This document shows positions 8,232 to 17,152 of a stretch of DNA of 54,931 bases, one piece after another. The notes beneath the pieces were generated by a model, which searched no databases, had not been told where the DNA came from, and saw nothing but the letters and a program-made list of their open reading frames with translations. Source of the stretch: Magnetococcales bacterium. Its GTDB lineage: Bacteria > Pseudomonadota > Magnetococcia > Magnetococcales > JADFYX01. The translations under genes were made by a program, and so were the position numbers. The stretch's first letter is position 1. Each line of letters opens with the position of its first letter. Location of the stretch: positions 1 through 54,931 of the forward strand of contig JADFZS010000017.1 in the NCBI GenBank assembly GCA_015232405.1, in the 5' to 3' direction.

Positions 8232-9515
8232 ATGAGTAATTTGGGAATTCTGATTGAAGATGCAGGCTTTGCCACCGATGGAATTCAAAATCAGGCGGAG
8301 CTGCTAAAGCTGATAAAAGGACGCATAAAAAACTGGAGTAAGGGCAATCTCCCCCCCTTCATGACCCTTGCCACAGATAAAAACTGCCTTAAAACAGTAC
8401 AAAAGTGGCGCAAAAAAATCTGTAAACGTGCCGAAAAGCTTATAGTATTTGGTATAGGTGGTAGCTCTTTGGGTGGTGAGATGCTGGTCAATGGCCTCAA
8501 AACCAAGGTTGGGCTACCGGTAAAATTTTACGATAATGTCGACCCGGACACCCTGAGCAACCTTGCTAAAGTCAATTGGCGCAAAACATTTTTGTTGGTT
8601 GTCAGTAAATCTGGCGGAACCGCTGAAACTTTAAGCCAGCTGTTGACTACCCTTCCTACTATACAAAACCGTTTGGGTTCTGATATTCACCAACATGTTG
8701 CTGTTATAACCCAAAACCCCAGAAGCGATCTTGGTAGAATAGCCAAGCTATTCGGAATACCCATTATCGATCATCCTGCAGTTGGTGGTCGTTTCTCCGC
8801 CCTATCTGTTGTAGGTCTTATTCCTGCTGCGGTTGCAGGGGCAGATGTAGCTGGTCTCCTCAAGGGGGCCAACAGTATGCAAAAAAAATGTCTGCTGGCT
8901 GATATGGATAAAAATCCGGCCCTTAAGGGTGCTACCAGCCAATATTTAATGGCACAGCAGAAAAAAAATATCAGTGTCTATATGAGCTATGGACAAAAAC
9001 TGGACCGGGTTGCAGCCTGGCAGAGCCAGCTTTTGGGTGAGAGCCTGGGAAAAATCGATAATATGGGCAGATCTCACGGTTTAACACCTGTCGCAGCACG
9101 TGGTGTTACTGATCAACACTCACAACTACAGCTATATCTCGATGGTCCCAACGATAAACAGTTTACCCTCTTTTATGACCCTAAAAGTTGCAAAAGAGGA
9201 AATACCGTCAGTAAAAGATTTACAAAAAAACTCAAAAAATTAGAGTCAGTTACACCATTAATTGGTCGTAGCACCGGACAGTTGTTCAGGGCTGAATTTC
9301 TTGGTACAAGAGATGCTCTAATCAACCGTGATCTACCAGTCAGAACATTAAATATTGCTTCAGGAAACTCAGTTGCTTTCGGAGAGATGATCATCCTGTT
9401 AGAATCAGAGATTGTCATCTTGGCAGAGCTGTTGGGAGTTGACGCTTATGATCAACCAGCAGTGGAAGATAGCAAAATTAGGGCAAGGGTCTATTTGGCC
9501 CAGGGCAACCCTTAA
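8232..9515 (+). CDS. pgi: Glucose-6-phosphate isomerase, short form
   Basis: Interconverts glucose-6-phosphate and fructose-6-phosphate in glycolysis and gluconeogenesis. Visible SIS-domain motifs are FGIGGSSLGGEML (about 75-87), SKSGGTAETLSQLL (about 125-138), VGGRFSALSVVGL (about 182-194), the active-site segment TDQHSQLQLYLDGP (about 292-305) and a C-terminal QPAVEDSKIRAR with the conserved lysine. The length of 427 aa is much shorter than the 550-aa E. coli enzyme and nearer to the short bacterial forms. AAGGGGCG precedes the ATG. Located next to pckA, it fits a gluconeogenic pair, although the two have a 56-nt gap and may be separate units. Confidence 0.9.
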   Translation: MSNLGILIEDAGFATDGIQNQAELLKLIKGRIKNWSKGNLPPFMTLATDKNCLKTVQKWRKKICKRAEKLIVFGIGGSSLGGEMLVNGLKTKVGLPVKFYDNVDPDTLSNLAKVNWRKTFLLVVSKSGGTAETLSQLLTTLPTIQNRLGSDIHQHVAVITQNPRSDLGRIAKLFGIPIIDHPAVGGRFSALSVVGLIPAAVAGADVAGLLKGANSMQKKCLLADMDKNPALKGATSQYLMAQQKKNISVYMSYGQKLDRVAAWQSQLLGESLGKIDNMGRSHGLTPVAARGVTDQHSQLQLYLDGPNDKQFTLFYDPKSCKRGNTVSKRFTKKLKKLESVTPLIGRSTGQLFRAEFLGTRDALINRDLPVRTLNIASGNSVAFGEMIILLESEIVILAELLGVDAYDQPAVEDSKIRARVYLAQGNP

Positions 9516-9571
9516 TTATCAGCTATTTAGTTAACACATAGTGTATGTAATCATTAAGACAGGAAAAAGCT

Positions 9572-11185
9572 ATGCAGCCTCAAGACCTTGAAATGTATAA
9601 TATTTTTGGTGTTACAGAAATTGTTCACAACCCGTCCTACCAAGACCTGTTTACGGAAGAGACCAAACCTGACTTGGAGGGTTATGAAAAAGGGGTTGTT
9701 ACAGAAAGTGGGGCTGTAAATGTAATGACTGGCATATTTACCGGTCGCTCTCCCAAAGATAAATATATAGTCAAGGATGCTGTGAGCCGTGACAATGTTT
9801 GGTGGTGGGAGGCTGATAACCGCTCCGACAACAAACCCATGACCCAACAACAGTGGCAACATTGTAAAGATCTTGTGGTTAAACAGCTATCCAACAAACG
9901 TCTTTTTGTGGTTGATGCTTTTTGTGGAGCCAATGAGTCCAGCCGTTTAAAGGTACGGTTTATTGTTGAGGTGGCATGGCAGGCCCATTTTGTTACCAAT
10001 ATGTTTATTCAGCCCACAGCCGAGCAGCTGGCCAATTTTGGTGAGCCGGACTTTGTGGTTATGAATGGTTCCAAAACCAGTAACAGCGATTATAAAGAGA
10101 TGGGGCTGCACTCCGAGAATTTCTCAGCCTTTAATCTCACGGAAAAAATGCAGATTATCGGTGGTACATGGTATGGGGGAGAGATGAAAAAAGGTCTCTT
10201 CTCATTGATGAACTACTATCTACCGTTGGGTGGCATGGCAGCGATGCACTGTTCTGCCAATGTTAATGATGATGGCGATACCGCTATCTTTTTCGGTCTA
10301 TCTGGAACTGGCAAGACCACCCTTTCAACTGATCCCAAGCGTAAACTGATTGGTGATGATGAACATGGCTGGGATGATGATGGTATATTCAACTTTGAGG
10401 GTGGCTGCTATGCAAAAACCATCAATATGGACCCTGTTGCCGAGCCTGACATCTACAAAGCAATTCGTCGAGATGCTCTGTTGGAGAATGTAACAGTAGA
10501 TGAAAACGGAAAAATTGATTATACAGACTCCTCTGTTACTCAAAATACCCGTGTCTCATATCCCATTCACCACATTGAGAACAGTGTTCCGTCTCCTTCA
10601 AAAGCAGGACATGCCTCAAAGGTGATTTTTCTAACAGCCGACGCTTATGGGGTGATACCTCCGGTTGCCAAACTTACTCCTGAGCAGACCAAATACCATT
10701 TTCTCTCTGGCTTTACCGCAAAACTCGCAGGAACCGAGCGTGGTGTTACCGAACCAACTCCGACTTTTTCCGCCTGTTTTGGTGCGGCATTTTTAACCCT
10801 ACACCCAACAAAATACGGTGTAGAGCTGGTAAAACGCATGGAGGCCGTTGGTGCTACAGCCTATTTGGTAAATACCGGATGGAATGGAACCGGAAAGCGG
10901 ATCTCCATCCAAAACACCAGAAAAATCATTGATGCTATTTTAGATGGCTCCATTGATGAGGCTCAGACAAAAGAGATTCCACTGTTCAATATTAGTGTTC
11001 CTACATCTCTGCCGGGTGTAGATAGCAAAATACTTGATCCTCGTGATACCTACGAAAATCCTGATGAGTGGGATACGAAGGCGGAAAAGCTGGCAAAAAT
11101 GTTTATTGATAATTTTACTCAATATACCGATAACCCAGAAGGAGAGGCCCTGGTTGCAGCGGGACCACAGCTTTATAAAAATTAA
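9572..11185 (+). CDS. pckA: Phosphoenolpyruvate carboxykinase (ATP)
   Basis: Converts oxaloacetate and ATP to PEP, CO2 and ADP, the first committed step of gluconeogenesis. The 537-aa length and motifs are those of the ATP type: [12 protein letters not shown] (about 52-63), the kinase-1a P-loop [14 protein letters not shown] (about 243-256), the kinase-2/metal segment [20 protein letters not shown] (about 261-280), and [13 protein letters not shown] near residue 430. The start ATG follows AGGAAAAAG. No nearby gene suggests a special role beyond central carbon metabolism. Confidence 0.97.
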   Translation: MQPQDLEMYNIFGVTEIVHNPSYQDLFTEETKPDLEGYEKGVVTESGAVNVMTGIFTGRSPKDKYIVKDAVSRDNVWWWEADNRSDNKPMTQQQWQHCKDLVVKQLSNKRLFVVDAFCGANESSRLKVRFIVEVAWQAHFVTNMFIQPTAEQLANFGEPDFVVMNGSKTSNSDYKEMGLHSENFSAFNLTEKMQIIGGTWYGGEMKKGLFSLMNYYLPLGGMAAMHCSANVNDDGDTAIFFGLSGTGKTTLSTDPKRKLIGDDEHGWDDDGIFNFEGGCYAKTINMDPVAEPDIYKAIRRDALLENVTVDENGKIDYTDSSVTQNTRVSYPIHHIENSVPSPSKAGHASKVIFLTADAYGVIPPVAKLTPEQTKYHFLSGFTAKLAGTERGVTEPTPTFSACFGAAFLTLHPTKYGVELVKRMEAVGATAYLVNTGWNGTGKRISIQNTRKIIDAILDGSIDEAQTKEIPLFNISVPTSLPGVDSKILDPRDTYENPDEWDTKAEKLAKMFIDNFTQYTDNPEGEALVAAGPQLYKN

Positions 11186-11248
11186 AAGGTAGTTTTTTTG
11201 ATATAGTAAATTCACGCTAAAGCTGGAACAAATAGTTTTTATTATTAT

Positions 11249-11293
11249 GGGTCCAGGGGTTTGCTTCCTGGTGGGCTTGGGCAAAACCCAAGG
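11249..11293. repeat. GC-rich double-hairpin element after pckA
   Basis: Two consecutive stem-loops occur in otherwise AT-rich spacer: CCAGG(11253-11257)/CCTGG(11267-11271), then a perfect CTTGGG(11276-11281)/CCCAAG(11287-11292) with a 5-nt loop. A T-rich stretch follows, so it could terminate pckA. It resembles the paired hairpins at 15504 and 34524 in architecture and G/C-run composition. Confidence 0.5.
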
Positions 11294-11341
11294 TTTTGTC
11301 TTTGTTTTTAAGCATTTACTTTTATTTCCTGTTAGAGCCTC

Positions 11342-11348
11342 AAGGGAG
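11342..11348 (+). promoter_or_regulatory. Shine-Dalgarno sequence pointing to a CTG start
   Basis: AAGGGAG lies 7 nt before a CTG at 11356 that is in frame with the potassium-channel gene. An in-frame TAA lies at 11350-11352, and no ATG, GTG or TTG occurs between it and 11437. Confidence 0.6.
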
Positions 11349-11355
11349 TTAAACA

Positions 11356-12465
11356 CTGCGAAACCGTTTTATAAAACGCCGTCACGATCTGAGTGATATC
11401 CTGGTACGGTTTCAGGCTCCGATAATCGCCCTGATCTTGGTCAATACAATCGGCATCCTGGGATTCATGATCATAGATGATTTCCCCTTTTTGGATGCTG
11501 TGTATCAGACCGTGTTTACATTGACAACTGTCGGCTATCAAGAGACCCACCCGATATCCCAACCTGGTCGTCTGTTTGTTATAGTTTTAATTTTGGGTGG
11601 TGTTGGTGTTTGGTCTTACGCAATTGCAGTCTCCATTAACGTGGTGATTACTCATGATCTACTTGGAAAAGTTAGAGATACTTTCATGGAGAATAGAGCC
11701 AGAAAATTTAAAAATCATTTTATAATAGCGGGCTATACAGATATCACCAGACAGGTAGTAAGAAGCCTGCTTAGGCAGGGAATACCCTATGTGGTGATAG
11801 ATGATGACAACCAAAGGGTGAATCAGGCTACTGAGGATGGTATTGATGAGATACTCCCTTTAAACCCCTTTTTAAATGATAGCTTTCGTCGGGCAAATAT
11901 TCTCCAAGCCCGTGGTATAGTTGCTGCTTTTAATGATGACTCCGACAATATCACAGTTGTGGTAACGGGAAAAATTCTTGAAGAAGAGATTAAAAAATCA
12001 ATTATCATCCTAACTGTAGCCGGGCATCAGGAGTCGCGGGAAAAACTGCAGAAAGTTGGTGCGACAACGGTTATTTTACCCAACGAGCTAATTGGTCAAC
12101 GAATTTCCGCCATGGCTATCCACCCATCAGGAGAGGGTGAGAGCAGCTTTTTGGACCGGGTGGCCTTTGGAGAGTTTTTAAATTTAGATATCCGTGACAT
12201 TACGATAAGCAAAGGCTCCACCCTAGAGGGTGTTTCCATTCGTGATACCAAAATTCGCCACGATATCGGGGCGCATATTTTGGGGATACAGCGTCGTAAC
12301 CATCGCCGCTTGATATTGATGCCCAACCCAGATATGCATATACATGCAGGAGACCGGGTTTTGATTATGGGAACATTGGCCCAGCTAGAAAAATTACCGG
12401 AATATTTACATCCAACATTGAACAAAAAGCCAACAAATGGTGAAAATACCGATGTTGCTAAATAG
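11356..12465 (+). CDS. Two-helix potassium channel with RCK (TrkA) domain
   Basis: A K+ channel subunit of the 2TM/RCK type. With a CTG start at 11356 the protein has 369 aa. It has a basic cytoplasmic N-terminus and a first membrane helix (about residues 23-44). A pore loop carries the selectivity filter TVGYQE (about 65-70). A second helix (about 79-102) and an RCK-N Rossmann domain starting FIIAGYTDITRQVV (about 118) are followed by a TrkA-C domain near the end. Starting at the first conventional codon, TTG 11437, would cut into the first helix, so I favour CTG, which has a well-placed ribosome-binding site. The filter has Q-E instead of the usual G-D. RCK domains gate such channels with nucleotides or Ca2+. 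Confidence 0.82.
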   Translation: MRNRFIKRRHDLSDILVRFQAPIIALILVNTIGILGFMIIDDFPFLDAVYQTVFTLTTVGYQETHPISQPGRLFVIVLILGGVGVWSYAIAVSINVVITHDLLGKVRDTFMENRARKFKNHFIIAGYTDITRQVVRSLLRQGIPYVVIDDDNQRVNQATEDGIDEILPLNPFLNDSFRRANILQARGIVAAFNDDSDNITVVVTGKILEEEIKKSIIILTVAGHQESREKLQKVGATTVILPNELIGQRISAMAIHPSGEGESSFLDRVAFGEFLNLDIRDITISKGSTLEGVSIRDTKIRHDIGAHILGIQRRNHRRLILMPNPDMHIHAGDRVLIMGTLAQLEKLPEYLHPTLNKKPTNGENTDVAK

Positions 12466-12662
12466 TAAAAAGATAACAGTAAGGGCCAAGAGAATTGAGC
12501 AACATCCTTATTGATACTGAATTTTTTGCGTAATTACTCTTATTGGAATACTCTGCTTTGGATGCAGTTATTTTTTAAATAGTTATTTACAATAAAAATC
12601 AAAAACAGGGTGTATAGCACTATTTTCAACTGCCCTTTGACAATTTGCTTAAGAGGTGTCCT

Positions 12663-13016
12663 ATGGAATGGCGCATGGTTTGGACCACTTTTTTTCTGAT
12701 GATGGCGTTGACCACTACAGTCAGCTATCTATCATACTCCAAAGATGGCTATGAGCTGATAATTGCAGTGAGCATGAATATTATCGCGACTACCCTTAAG
12801 ATTGGAGCAAGGCGAACTACAGGAGCCATGACCATGGCTGCCAGTCTGGCAGCTGATTTTCATCTTATTCCGGCTTTATGGGCCTTCTATTATCTCAACG
12901 ATGCATCTATGGCAACAGGTTTGGCCTGGGGTGCAGTGGTGGCAAATATTGTCTCAGTTATATTATTAATAGTGGATGCAATTTTAAAACAGATGGAATT
13001 AGATATTCTTTCCTAA
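12663..13016 (+). CDS. Small inner-membrane protein, DUF6394-like
   Basis: A 117-residue membrane protein with an N-terminal helix (MVWTTFFLMMALTTTVSYLS, about 5-24), a middle hydrophobic region (about 35-80) and a C-terminal helix (about 88-108). The ATG at 12663 has AAGAGGTG 5 nt upstream and is preferred to TTG 12645. By pattern it resembles a conserved family of short membrane proteins that I recall as DUF6394, without a known function; that identification is from memory and tentative. It stands between the potassium channel and hemA, 3 nt before the latter, and may be co-transcribed with hemA. Confidence 0.6.
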   Translation: MEWRMVWTTFFLMMALTTTVSYLSYSKDGYELIIAVSMNIIATTLKIGARRTTGAMTMAASLAADFHLIPALWAFYYLNDASMATGLAWGAVVANIVSVILLIVDAILKQMELDILS

Positions 13017-13019
13017 ACC

Positions 13020-14288
13020 ATGAAGATCATAGTCGTTGGCTTGAGCCATAAAACTGCTCCTGTCTCTATACGTGAACAGGTTGCCGCTGGTAATTCGTTA
13101 GAACAACAACTTACGGAATTGGTAACTCTGGAGCCAGTTTCAGAAGCTGTCTTATTGTCTACCTGTAACCGTTTTGAAGTATATTTTGTCTGTGACAAGC
13201 AGGATATTGCCATAACTGCCGTGCAACAGTGGCTAGCCCAAAGCCACGACATAGAACCGGAAAACCTCATTCCCCATCTCTACACATACCAAGAAGAAAA
13301 AGCTATTGATCACGGCTTTCGGGTAGCTGCCAGCTTGGACTCGTTGGTGGTGGGAGAGGCGCAGATTTTAGGGCAGCTAAAACAGGCTTTTCAGACTGCC
13401 AGCCAGTGTAAAACCACCGGGACGATTCTCAACAAACTTTTTCATCGTCTGTTTCAGGTGGCAAAAAAAATAAGAACTGAAACTGGAATAGCCAAAAACC
13501 CGGTATCCATAGCCTCGGTGGCTGTTAATCTGGCGAGGCGGATTTTTGGTCGTTTAGAGGATCACACATGCCTTTTAATCGGGGCAGGAGAGATGTGTGA
13601 ATTAGCGGCCCAGCATCTTTCATCCCAGGGGGTGAAGATCCTAGTTGTCAATCGTACTCTTGAGAATGCGCAAAATCTTGCTGCCCAGTTTTCTGGAGAG
13701 GCATTTACATTGAGTCACCTTGAAGAGCAGCTAGCACGGGCAGATATTATTCTCTCTTCAACTGGTGCTGAGGATTTGATGGTGCAGGCAGATATGGTGA
13801 AATCTGCTTTAAAAGAGAGACGGCAGCGACCACAGTTTTATATTGATATCGCAGTACCAAGGGATTTAGACCCGGAAATTTCCCAAGTAGATAATGCTTT
13901 TTTGTATGATATTGATGATTTAAAGCAGATTGTCGAAGATAACATGGGAGATCGGGACCGGGAGATGGGTGCTGCTCAAAAGATAATCGACAGTGAGACC
14001 CCTGTTTTTATTCAATGGCTAAGTAGTTTGGCAGTGGTTCCTACAGTTATTGCCCTTAAGAAAAAAATTGAGACTATAAAGGATCAAGAGCTTGGCAAGC
14101 TGCAAAAAAACCTACCGAATCTCTCCCCTGATGAGCAGAAAAAACTGGAAAAATTTGCTCGCTTATTGGTTAACAAAATTCTCCACCAACCACTTAAAAA
14201 TTTAAACAGTATAACAAGTGAAGAGGAGAGCAGGCTCTATGTGGATACTGTGCAAAAACTCTTTGAGTTGGCCGAATTCAAAAAATAG
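13020..14288 (+). CDS. hemA: Glutamyl-tRNA reductase
   Basis: Reduces glutamyl-tRNA to glutamate-1-semialdehyde with NADPH, the first committed step of C5 tetrapyrrole synthesis. The 422-aa protein shows VVGLSHKTAPVSIRE at the N-terminus and the catalytic cysteine in LSTCNRFEVY (Cys49). The signature HGFRVAASLDSLVVGEAQIL is at about 98-117, and the NADPH-binding Rossmann domain starts near LLIGAGEMCELAA (about 184). A C-terminal dimerisation helix region is also present. It is followed by prfA, a conserved hemA-prfA order. Haem made here serves the cytochromes of the petABC complex further along. Confidence 0.96.
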   Translation: MKIIVVGLSHKTAPVSIREQVAAGNSLEQQLTELVTLEPVSEAVLLSTCNRFEVYFVCDKQDIAITAVQQWLAQSHDIEPENLIPHLYTYQEEKAIDHGFRVAASLDSLVVGEAQILGQLKQAFQTASQCKTTGTILNKLFHRLFQVAKKIRTETGIAKNPVSIASVAVNLARRIFGRLEDHTCLLIGAGEMCELAAQHLSSQGVKILVVNRTLENAQNLAAQFSGEAFTLSHLEEQLARADIILSSTGAEDLMVQADMVKSALKERRQRPQFYIDIAVPRDLDPEISQVDNAFLYDIDDLKQIVEDNMGDRDREMGAAQKIIDSETPVFIQWLSSLAVVPTVIALKKKIETIKDQELGKLQKNLPNLSPDEQKKLEKFARLLVNKILHQPLKNLNSITSEEESRLYVDTVQKLFELAEFKK

Positions 14289-14391
14289 ACCTGCGATCAA
14301 AAGCTTTTTAAACTTGTGCAATTTATAGTTGTAACTACTATACTGATTAGTTGCTTATCTTTGAAATCACCAAACAGCGGAAACAGTGACA

Positions 14392-15477
14392 ATGTCTTTT
14401 TTAGATAAATTAAAAACAATTCAACGGCGACACGCTGAACTCAGTGCGCTGTTGGGTCAACCAGACACAATGTCAAACTCTGAGCAGTTTACACGTTTTA
14501 GTAAAGAGTATTCTGACCTGGACCCAGTTGTTGAGGCTTTCAACGATTACCAAAAAATTGAGAGTGAAAAGGCAGATGCAGAGAGCATGTTGGCAGATCC
14601 TGATTCTGATCAAGAGATGCGACAGATGGCAAAAGATGAGTTGGAATCGTTAAAAGAGCAGGTTGCCGAAAAATGGCATCATTTGCAAATAATGCTGCTA
14701 CCTAAAGATCCCAACGAAAATAAAAATGTTATCTTGGAGATAAGGGCTGGTACTGGTGGTGATGAGGCTGGTCTATTTGCTGGTGATCTATTTCGTATGT
14801 ACACCCGTTATGCGGAGTCCCACAACTGGAAGATGGAGGTTTTATCCAGCAGCCCCACCGCACTTGGTGGATTTAAAGAGGTTGTGGCGATGTTGTCCGG
14901 CAAGGGAGCTTTTGCCGCGTTGAAGTTTGAGTCTGGTACTCATCGTGTACAGCGAGTACCAACAACTGAGGCTGGAGGCCGTATTCACACCTCTGCCTGT
15001 ACTGTGGCAATTCTACCGGAAGCCGACGAAGTTGACATTAAAATCAACGAAAAGGAGGATCTGCGCATAGATGTCTTCAGGGCATCAGGACCGGGTGGGC
15101 AGAGTGTTAACACCACCGATTCTGCCATTAGAATAACCCACATTCCCACTGGCTTGGTGGTTATCTGCCAAGATGAAAAATCCCAATTAAAAAACAAAAC
15201 CCAGGCTCTAAAGGTTTTAAAAGCCAGACTGTATGATTTAGAGCAGCAAGCAGCAGACGATGAGCGATCCCAGGAACGTCGTGGTCAAGTAGGTTCCGGC
15301 GATCGTTCCGAGCGTATTCGCACCTATAATTTTCCGCAAAACCGTATGACCGACCATAGGATCAACCTCACTTTGCATAAACTGGATGCTATTATTCAGG
15401 GGGAGCTAGGGGAGATGATTTCTGCTTTGACTACACAAAATCAGGCGGATCAGTTGGCACAGCTTGGGGATTCTTAG
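14392..15477 (+). CDS. prfA: Peptide chain release factor 1
   Basis: RF1 recognises UAA and UAG stop codons and triggers peptide release. The 361-aa length starting at ATG 14392 is standard; a GTG lies two codons upstream but adds nothing. The stop-codon recognition region [15 protein letters not shown] carries the RF1 PxT tripeptide (PTT), which distinguishes it from RF2 (SPF). The catalytic GGQ lies in [15 protein letters not shown] near residue 230. It follows hemA by about 100 nt. Confidence 0.96.
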   Translation: MSFLDKLKTIQRRHAELSALLGQPDTMSNSEQFTRFSKEYSDLDPVVEAFNDYQKIESEKADAESMLADPDSDQEMRQMAKDELESLKEQVAEKWHHLQIMLLPKDPNENKNVILEIRAGTGGDEAGLFAGDLFRMYTRYAESHNWKMEVLSSSPTALGGFKEVVAMLSGKGAFAALKFESGTHRVQRVPTTEAGGRIHTSACTVAILPEADEVDIKINEKEDLRIDVFRASGPGGQSVNTTDSAIRITHIPTGLVVICQDEKSQLKNKTQALKVLKARLYDLEQQAADDERSQERRGQVGSGDRSERIRTYNFPQNRMTDHRINLTLHKLDAIIQGELGEMISALTTQNQADQLAQLGDS

Positions 15478-15503
15478 AAATATTTTTAAAATTAATATGG
15501 GGG

Positions 15504-15554
15504 ATTGGGGGAGATTATCTCCCCCAATGGGGGTATGGGGGCAAAGCCCCCAAT
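15504..15554. repeat. GC-rich double-hairpin element after prfA
   Basis: A perfect 11-bp inverted repeat, ATTGGGGGAGA (15504-15514) and TCTCCCCCAAT (15518-15528) around a 3-nt loop, is followed by a second stem, TGGGGGC (15536-15542)/GCCCCCA (15546-15552). No T-run follows the first. The element sits between two convergent genes (prfA and hepT) and may act as a bidirectional terminator or as a dispersed palindromic repeat related to the elements at 11249 and 34524. Confidence 0.6.
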
Positions 15555-15591
15555 AGTTAAATACATCTATAAACTAAATCTTATAAATAAA

Positions 15592-15927
15592 CTATTGGTT
15601 ATTATTCAATTGTTCTAGAATTTTTACTAAAGGTGGCAGATCATTCTTTACTGTCTCCCACACCAAGGCATAATCTACACCATCGTATTCATGAATCATC
15701 AAGTTTCGCATAGAAATCATAGCATGCCACGGAAGTTCTGGAAGATTTTCACGACCTTTTTCTGACAACCGTCGAGCTGCTTCACCAATGATCTCAATTC
15801 TTCGGACTACAGCATCTTGTGTACGTACATCAGAAAGAAAAGAAGCTTTGTCGGTCTCTTCTATATAGCTAATGGCTAATTTAGCTGATTCTAATATATC
15901 GTCAAAATAGCTTATATCACGTTCCAT
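15592..15927 (-). CDS. hepT: HepT-like HEPN toxin
   Basis: A 111-residue all-helical protein of the HEPN/DUF86 family. The hallmark RX4HXY motif is present as RNLMIHEY (Arg74, His79, Tyr81). HepT proteins are ribonuclease toxins or, in the characterised MntA systems, are silenced by AMPylation of the motif tyrosine. The gene starts 11 nt inside the end of the preceding nucleotidyltransferase gene, the usual translationally coupled order. The pair may serve in phage defence or plasmid and island stability. Toxin activity has not been shown for this copy. Confidence 0.88.
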   Translation of the reverse strand: MERDISYFDDILESAKLAISYIEETDKASFLSDVRTQDAVVRRIEIIGEAARRLSEKGRENLPELPWHAMISMRNLMIHEYDGVDYALVWETVKNDLPPLVKILEQLNNNQ

Positions 15928-16231
15928 AAATACGCTCTGCCGATCCTAATATAGCTTGACGACGGTGGACATTCCGACTTGATTCAATACCTCTCCTACT
16001 AACCAAATCCACTTTACGTCCAAATATCTCTTTTAACTCATCACCCATGGTGACCATATCAAAAAGCCCCCAACAAGATGAATTTGAAAATGAGACCAGA
16101 ACATCTATATCACTTTTACTAGAAAAATCTTCCCGCAACACAGAGCCAAAAAGGGACATCTCAGTGATTTGCCACCGCTCACAAAAGCTCTTAATGCTTG
16201 TCATAGGCAAAGTATCGATGTCCAACGACAT
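15917..16231 (-). CDS. mntA: MntA-like minimal nucleotidyltransferase antitoxin
   Basis: A 104-residue nucleotidyltransferase of the MNT family. The catalytic pattern GSX10DXD is complete: Gly29-Ser30, then Asp41 and Asp43 in GSVLREDFSSKSDIDVLV. In the characterised systems this enzyme transfers AMP to the HepT tyrosine and so neutralises the toxin. It overlaps hepT by 11 nt, with the antitoxin first. The downstream lysine/arginine-rich tail NVHRRQAILGSAERIYGT is short. The nucleotidyltransferase active site is intact, so the module is probably functional. Confidence 0.88.
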   Translation of the reverse strand: MSLDIDTLPMTSIKSFCERWQITEMSLFGSVLREDFSSKSDIDVLVSFSNSSCWGLFDMVTMGDELKEIFGRKVDLVSRRGIESSRNVHRRQAILGSAERIYGT

Positions 16232-16598
16232 GTAGTCTACTCCTAAATTTACTAAACAATTTTTTTAAAACACTGCATGACATAACGGTGTAAGTCAATA
16301 ATTTTTTCTCTATTAATATTTAATGTAAAAAATACTATTTTTGAGCATGAACCTAGATTCCAAATCACCCATATTGTTGCTGTAGAAACAGGCTGTACTC
16401 AACCACGCCCACCATTTTTCTAGCAAAAAAAATCGCCTAAATAGGCAAAAAAAAAAAAAGATTTTGCATTAATGAACGTTCATTTTTTATTTGCGTTATT
16501 TACATTTTTTGGTAGTATTAATAGTTATATCGTCTATAATGGAATTGTTTTTAAGAGTGTTTACTTAGAAATTGAGAAATTAAAAAAGGAGAGAATCC
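16232..16598 (+). other. AT-rich spacer between mntA and the small-protein cluster
   Basis: No gene is visible. It holds a 13-base A run (16447-16459), a perfect 14-bp palindrome (16471-16484) and a TATAAT box (16535-16540) followed by a strong ribosome-binding site for the next gene. The mntA promoter must lie at its left end but shows no clear boxes. Confidence 0.5.
16471..16484. promoter_or_regulatory. Perfect 14-bp palindrome, candidate operator
   Basis: AATGAACGTTCATT is a perfect palindrome about 115 bp upstream of the first gene of the cluster and about 50 bp upstream of a TATAAT box. Its length and symmetry are those of dimeric repressor sites such as TetR-type operators. No cognate regulator is encoded next to it. 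Confidence 0.45.
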
Positions 16599-16847
16599 GT
16601 GAACCCACAAGCTGTTATTGAGGTTGAATCAGGTGACTCTTTGGTTGGTAAGGTTGAAAAACTGTCTAGTACCAGCCTTTTTATCTCTTTTGATAAAATT
16701 TTCAACTCCAGCAATCTTGTTAATGGTAAACAGTATTTTGTCTCAATTTTTGATGCCAACAAAAGATCAAGATTGCCCTGTATACTGGTAAAGTTTGATT
16801 TTGAACTTGTCTATTTTCAGCTAATACAAACAAAGACTATCCATTAG
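16599..16847 (+). CDS. Small PilZ-like beta-barrel protein, copy 1
   Basis: An 82-residue protein starting with GTG behind an excellent AAAAAGGAGA. The pattern SLVGKVEKLSSTSLFISFD (about 14-32), then NGKQYFVSIF and a closing ELVYFQL, resembles the strand order of a PilZ domain. The c-di-GMP-binding RxxxR arginines are absent, so it would be a non-binding (degenerate) PilZ or a similar small barrel. It shares more than half of its residues with the protein at 17988-18236. It is the first gene of a cluster with a one-helix protein and an H-NS-like gene. I do not recognise a named family; the PilZ relation is inference from pattern. Confidence 0.6.
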   Translation: MNPQAVIEVESGDSLVGKVEKLSSTSLFISFDKIFNSSNLVNGKQYFVSIFDANKRSRLPCILVKFDFELVYFQLIQTKTIH

Positions 16848-16900
16848 GATATATAATTTCATCGGCGAACATTGTCGTTACAAAGGAAGGTATCGATCAC

Positions 16901-17152
16901 ATGGAACGAGCGATTTCTATAGTATTGGCAAAAAATGAGGCATTACAGCTAACAGGTCCGGGAGCTGTGCAGGTGGCTACTAGTAGCAGTGTGGCGATCT
17001 CCGGTGCAAAAACCGCAGCTTTGGCAAAGGGTGGTGTCACAGCTGGCATTTTAACCACCTCTGTTGCCCCTATTATTGGGCTGGTTATTTTAGTTGGCGG
17101 TTTAACATTAATGGCAAAAATGGCAGGTGACTATGCAGCAACCAAAAAATAG
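16901..17152 (+). CDS. Gly/Ala-rich single-helix membrane protein
   Basis: An 83-residue protein rich in Gly, Ala, Thr and Val. An N-terminal amphipathic part (ERAISIVLAKNEALQL) leads to a small-residue stretch (about 25-48) and a hydrophobic helix, SVAPIIGLVILVGGLTLMA (about 53-71), ending with a charged tail. AAAGGAAGG stands 10 nt before the ATG. Its last 20 bases overlap the H-NS-like gene, implying coupling. The composition recalls small membrane-shaping or holin-like proteins and also some magnetosome membrane proteins, but no diagnostic motif is present and I assign no function. Confidence 0.6.
   Translation: MERAISIVLAKNEALQLTGPGAVQVATSSSVAISGAKTAALAKGGVTAGILTTSVAPIIGLVILVGGLTLMAKMAGDYAATKK

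Noticed and set aside
16901-17152. Magnetosome membrane protein (Mms/Mam type)
   Set aside because: Only the Gly/Ala-rich composition agrees; no diagnostic motif and no magnetosome neighbours.
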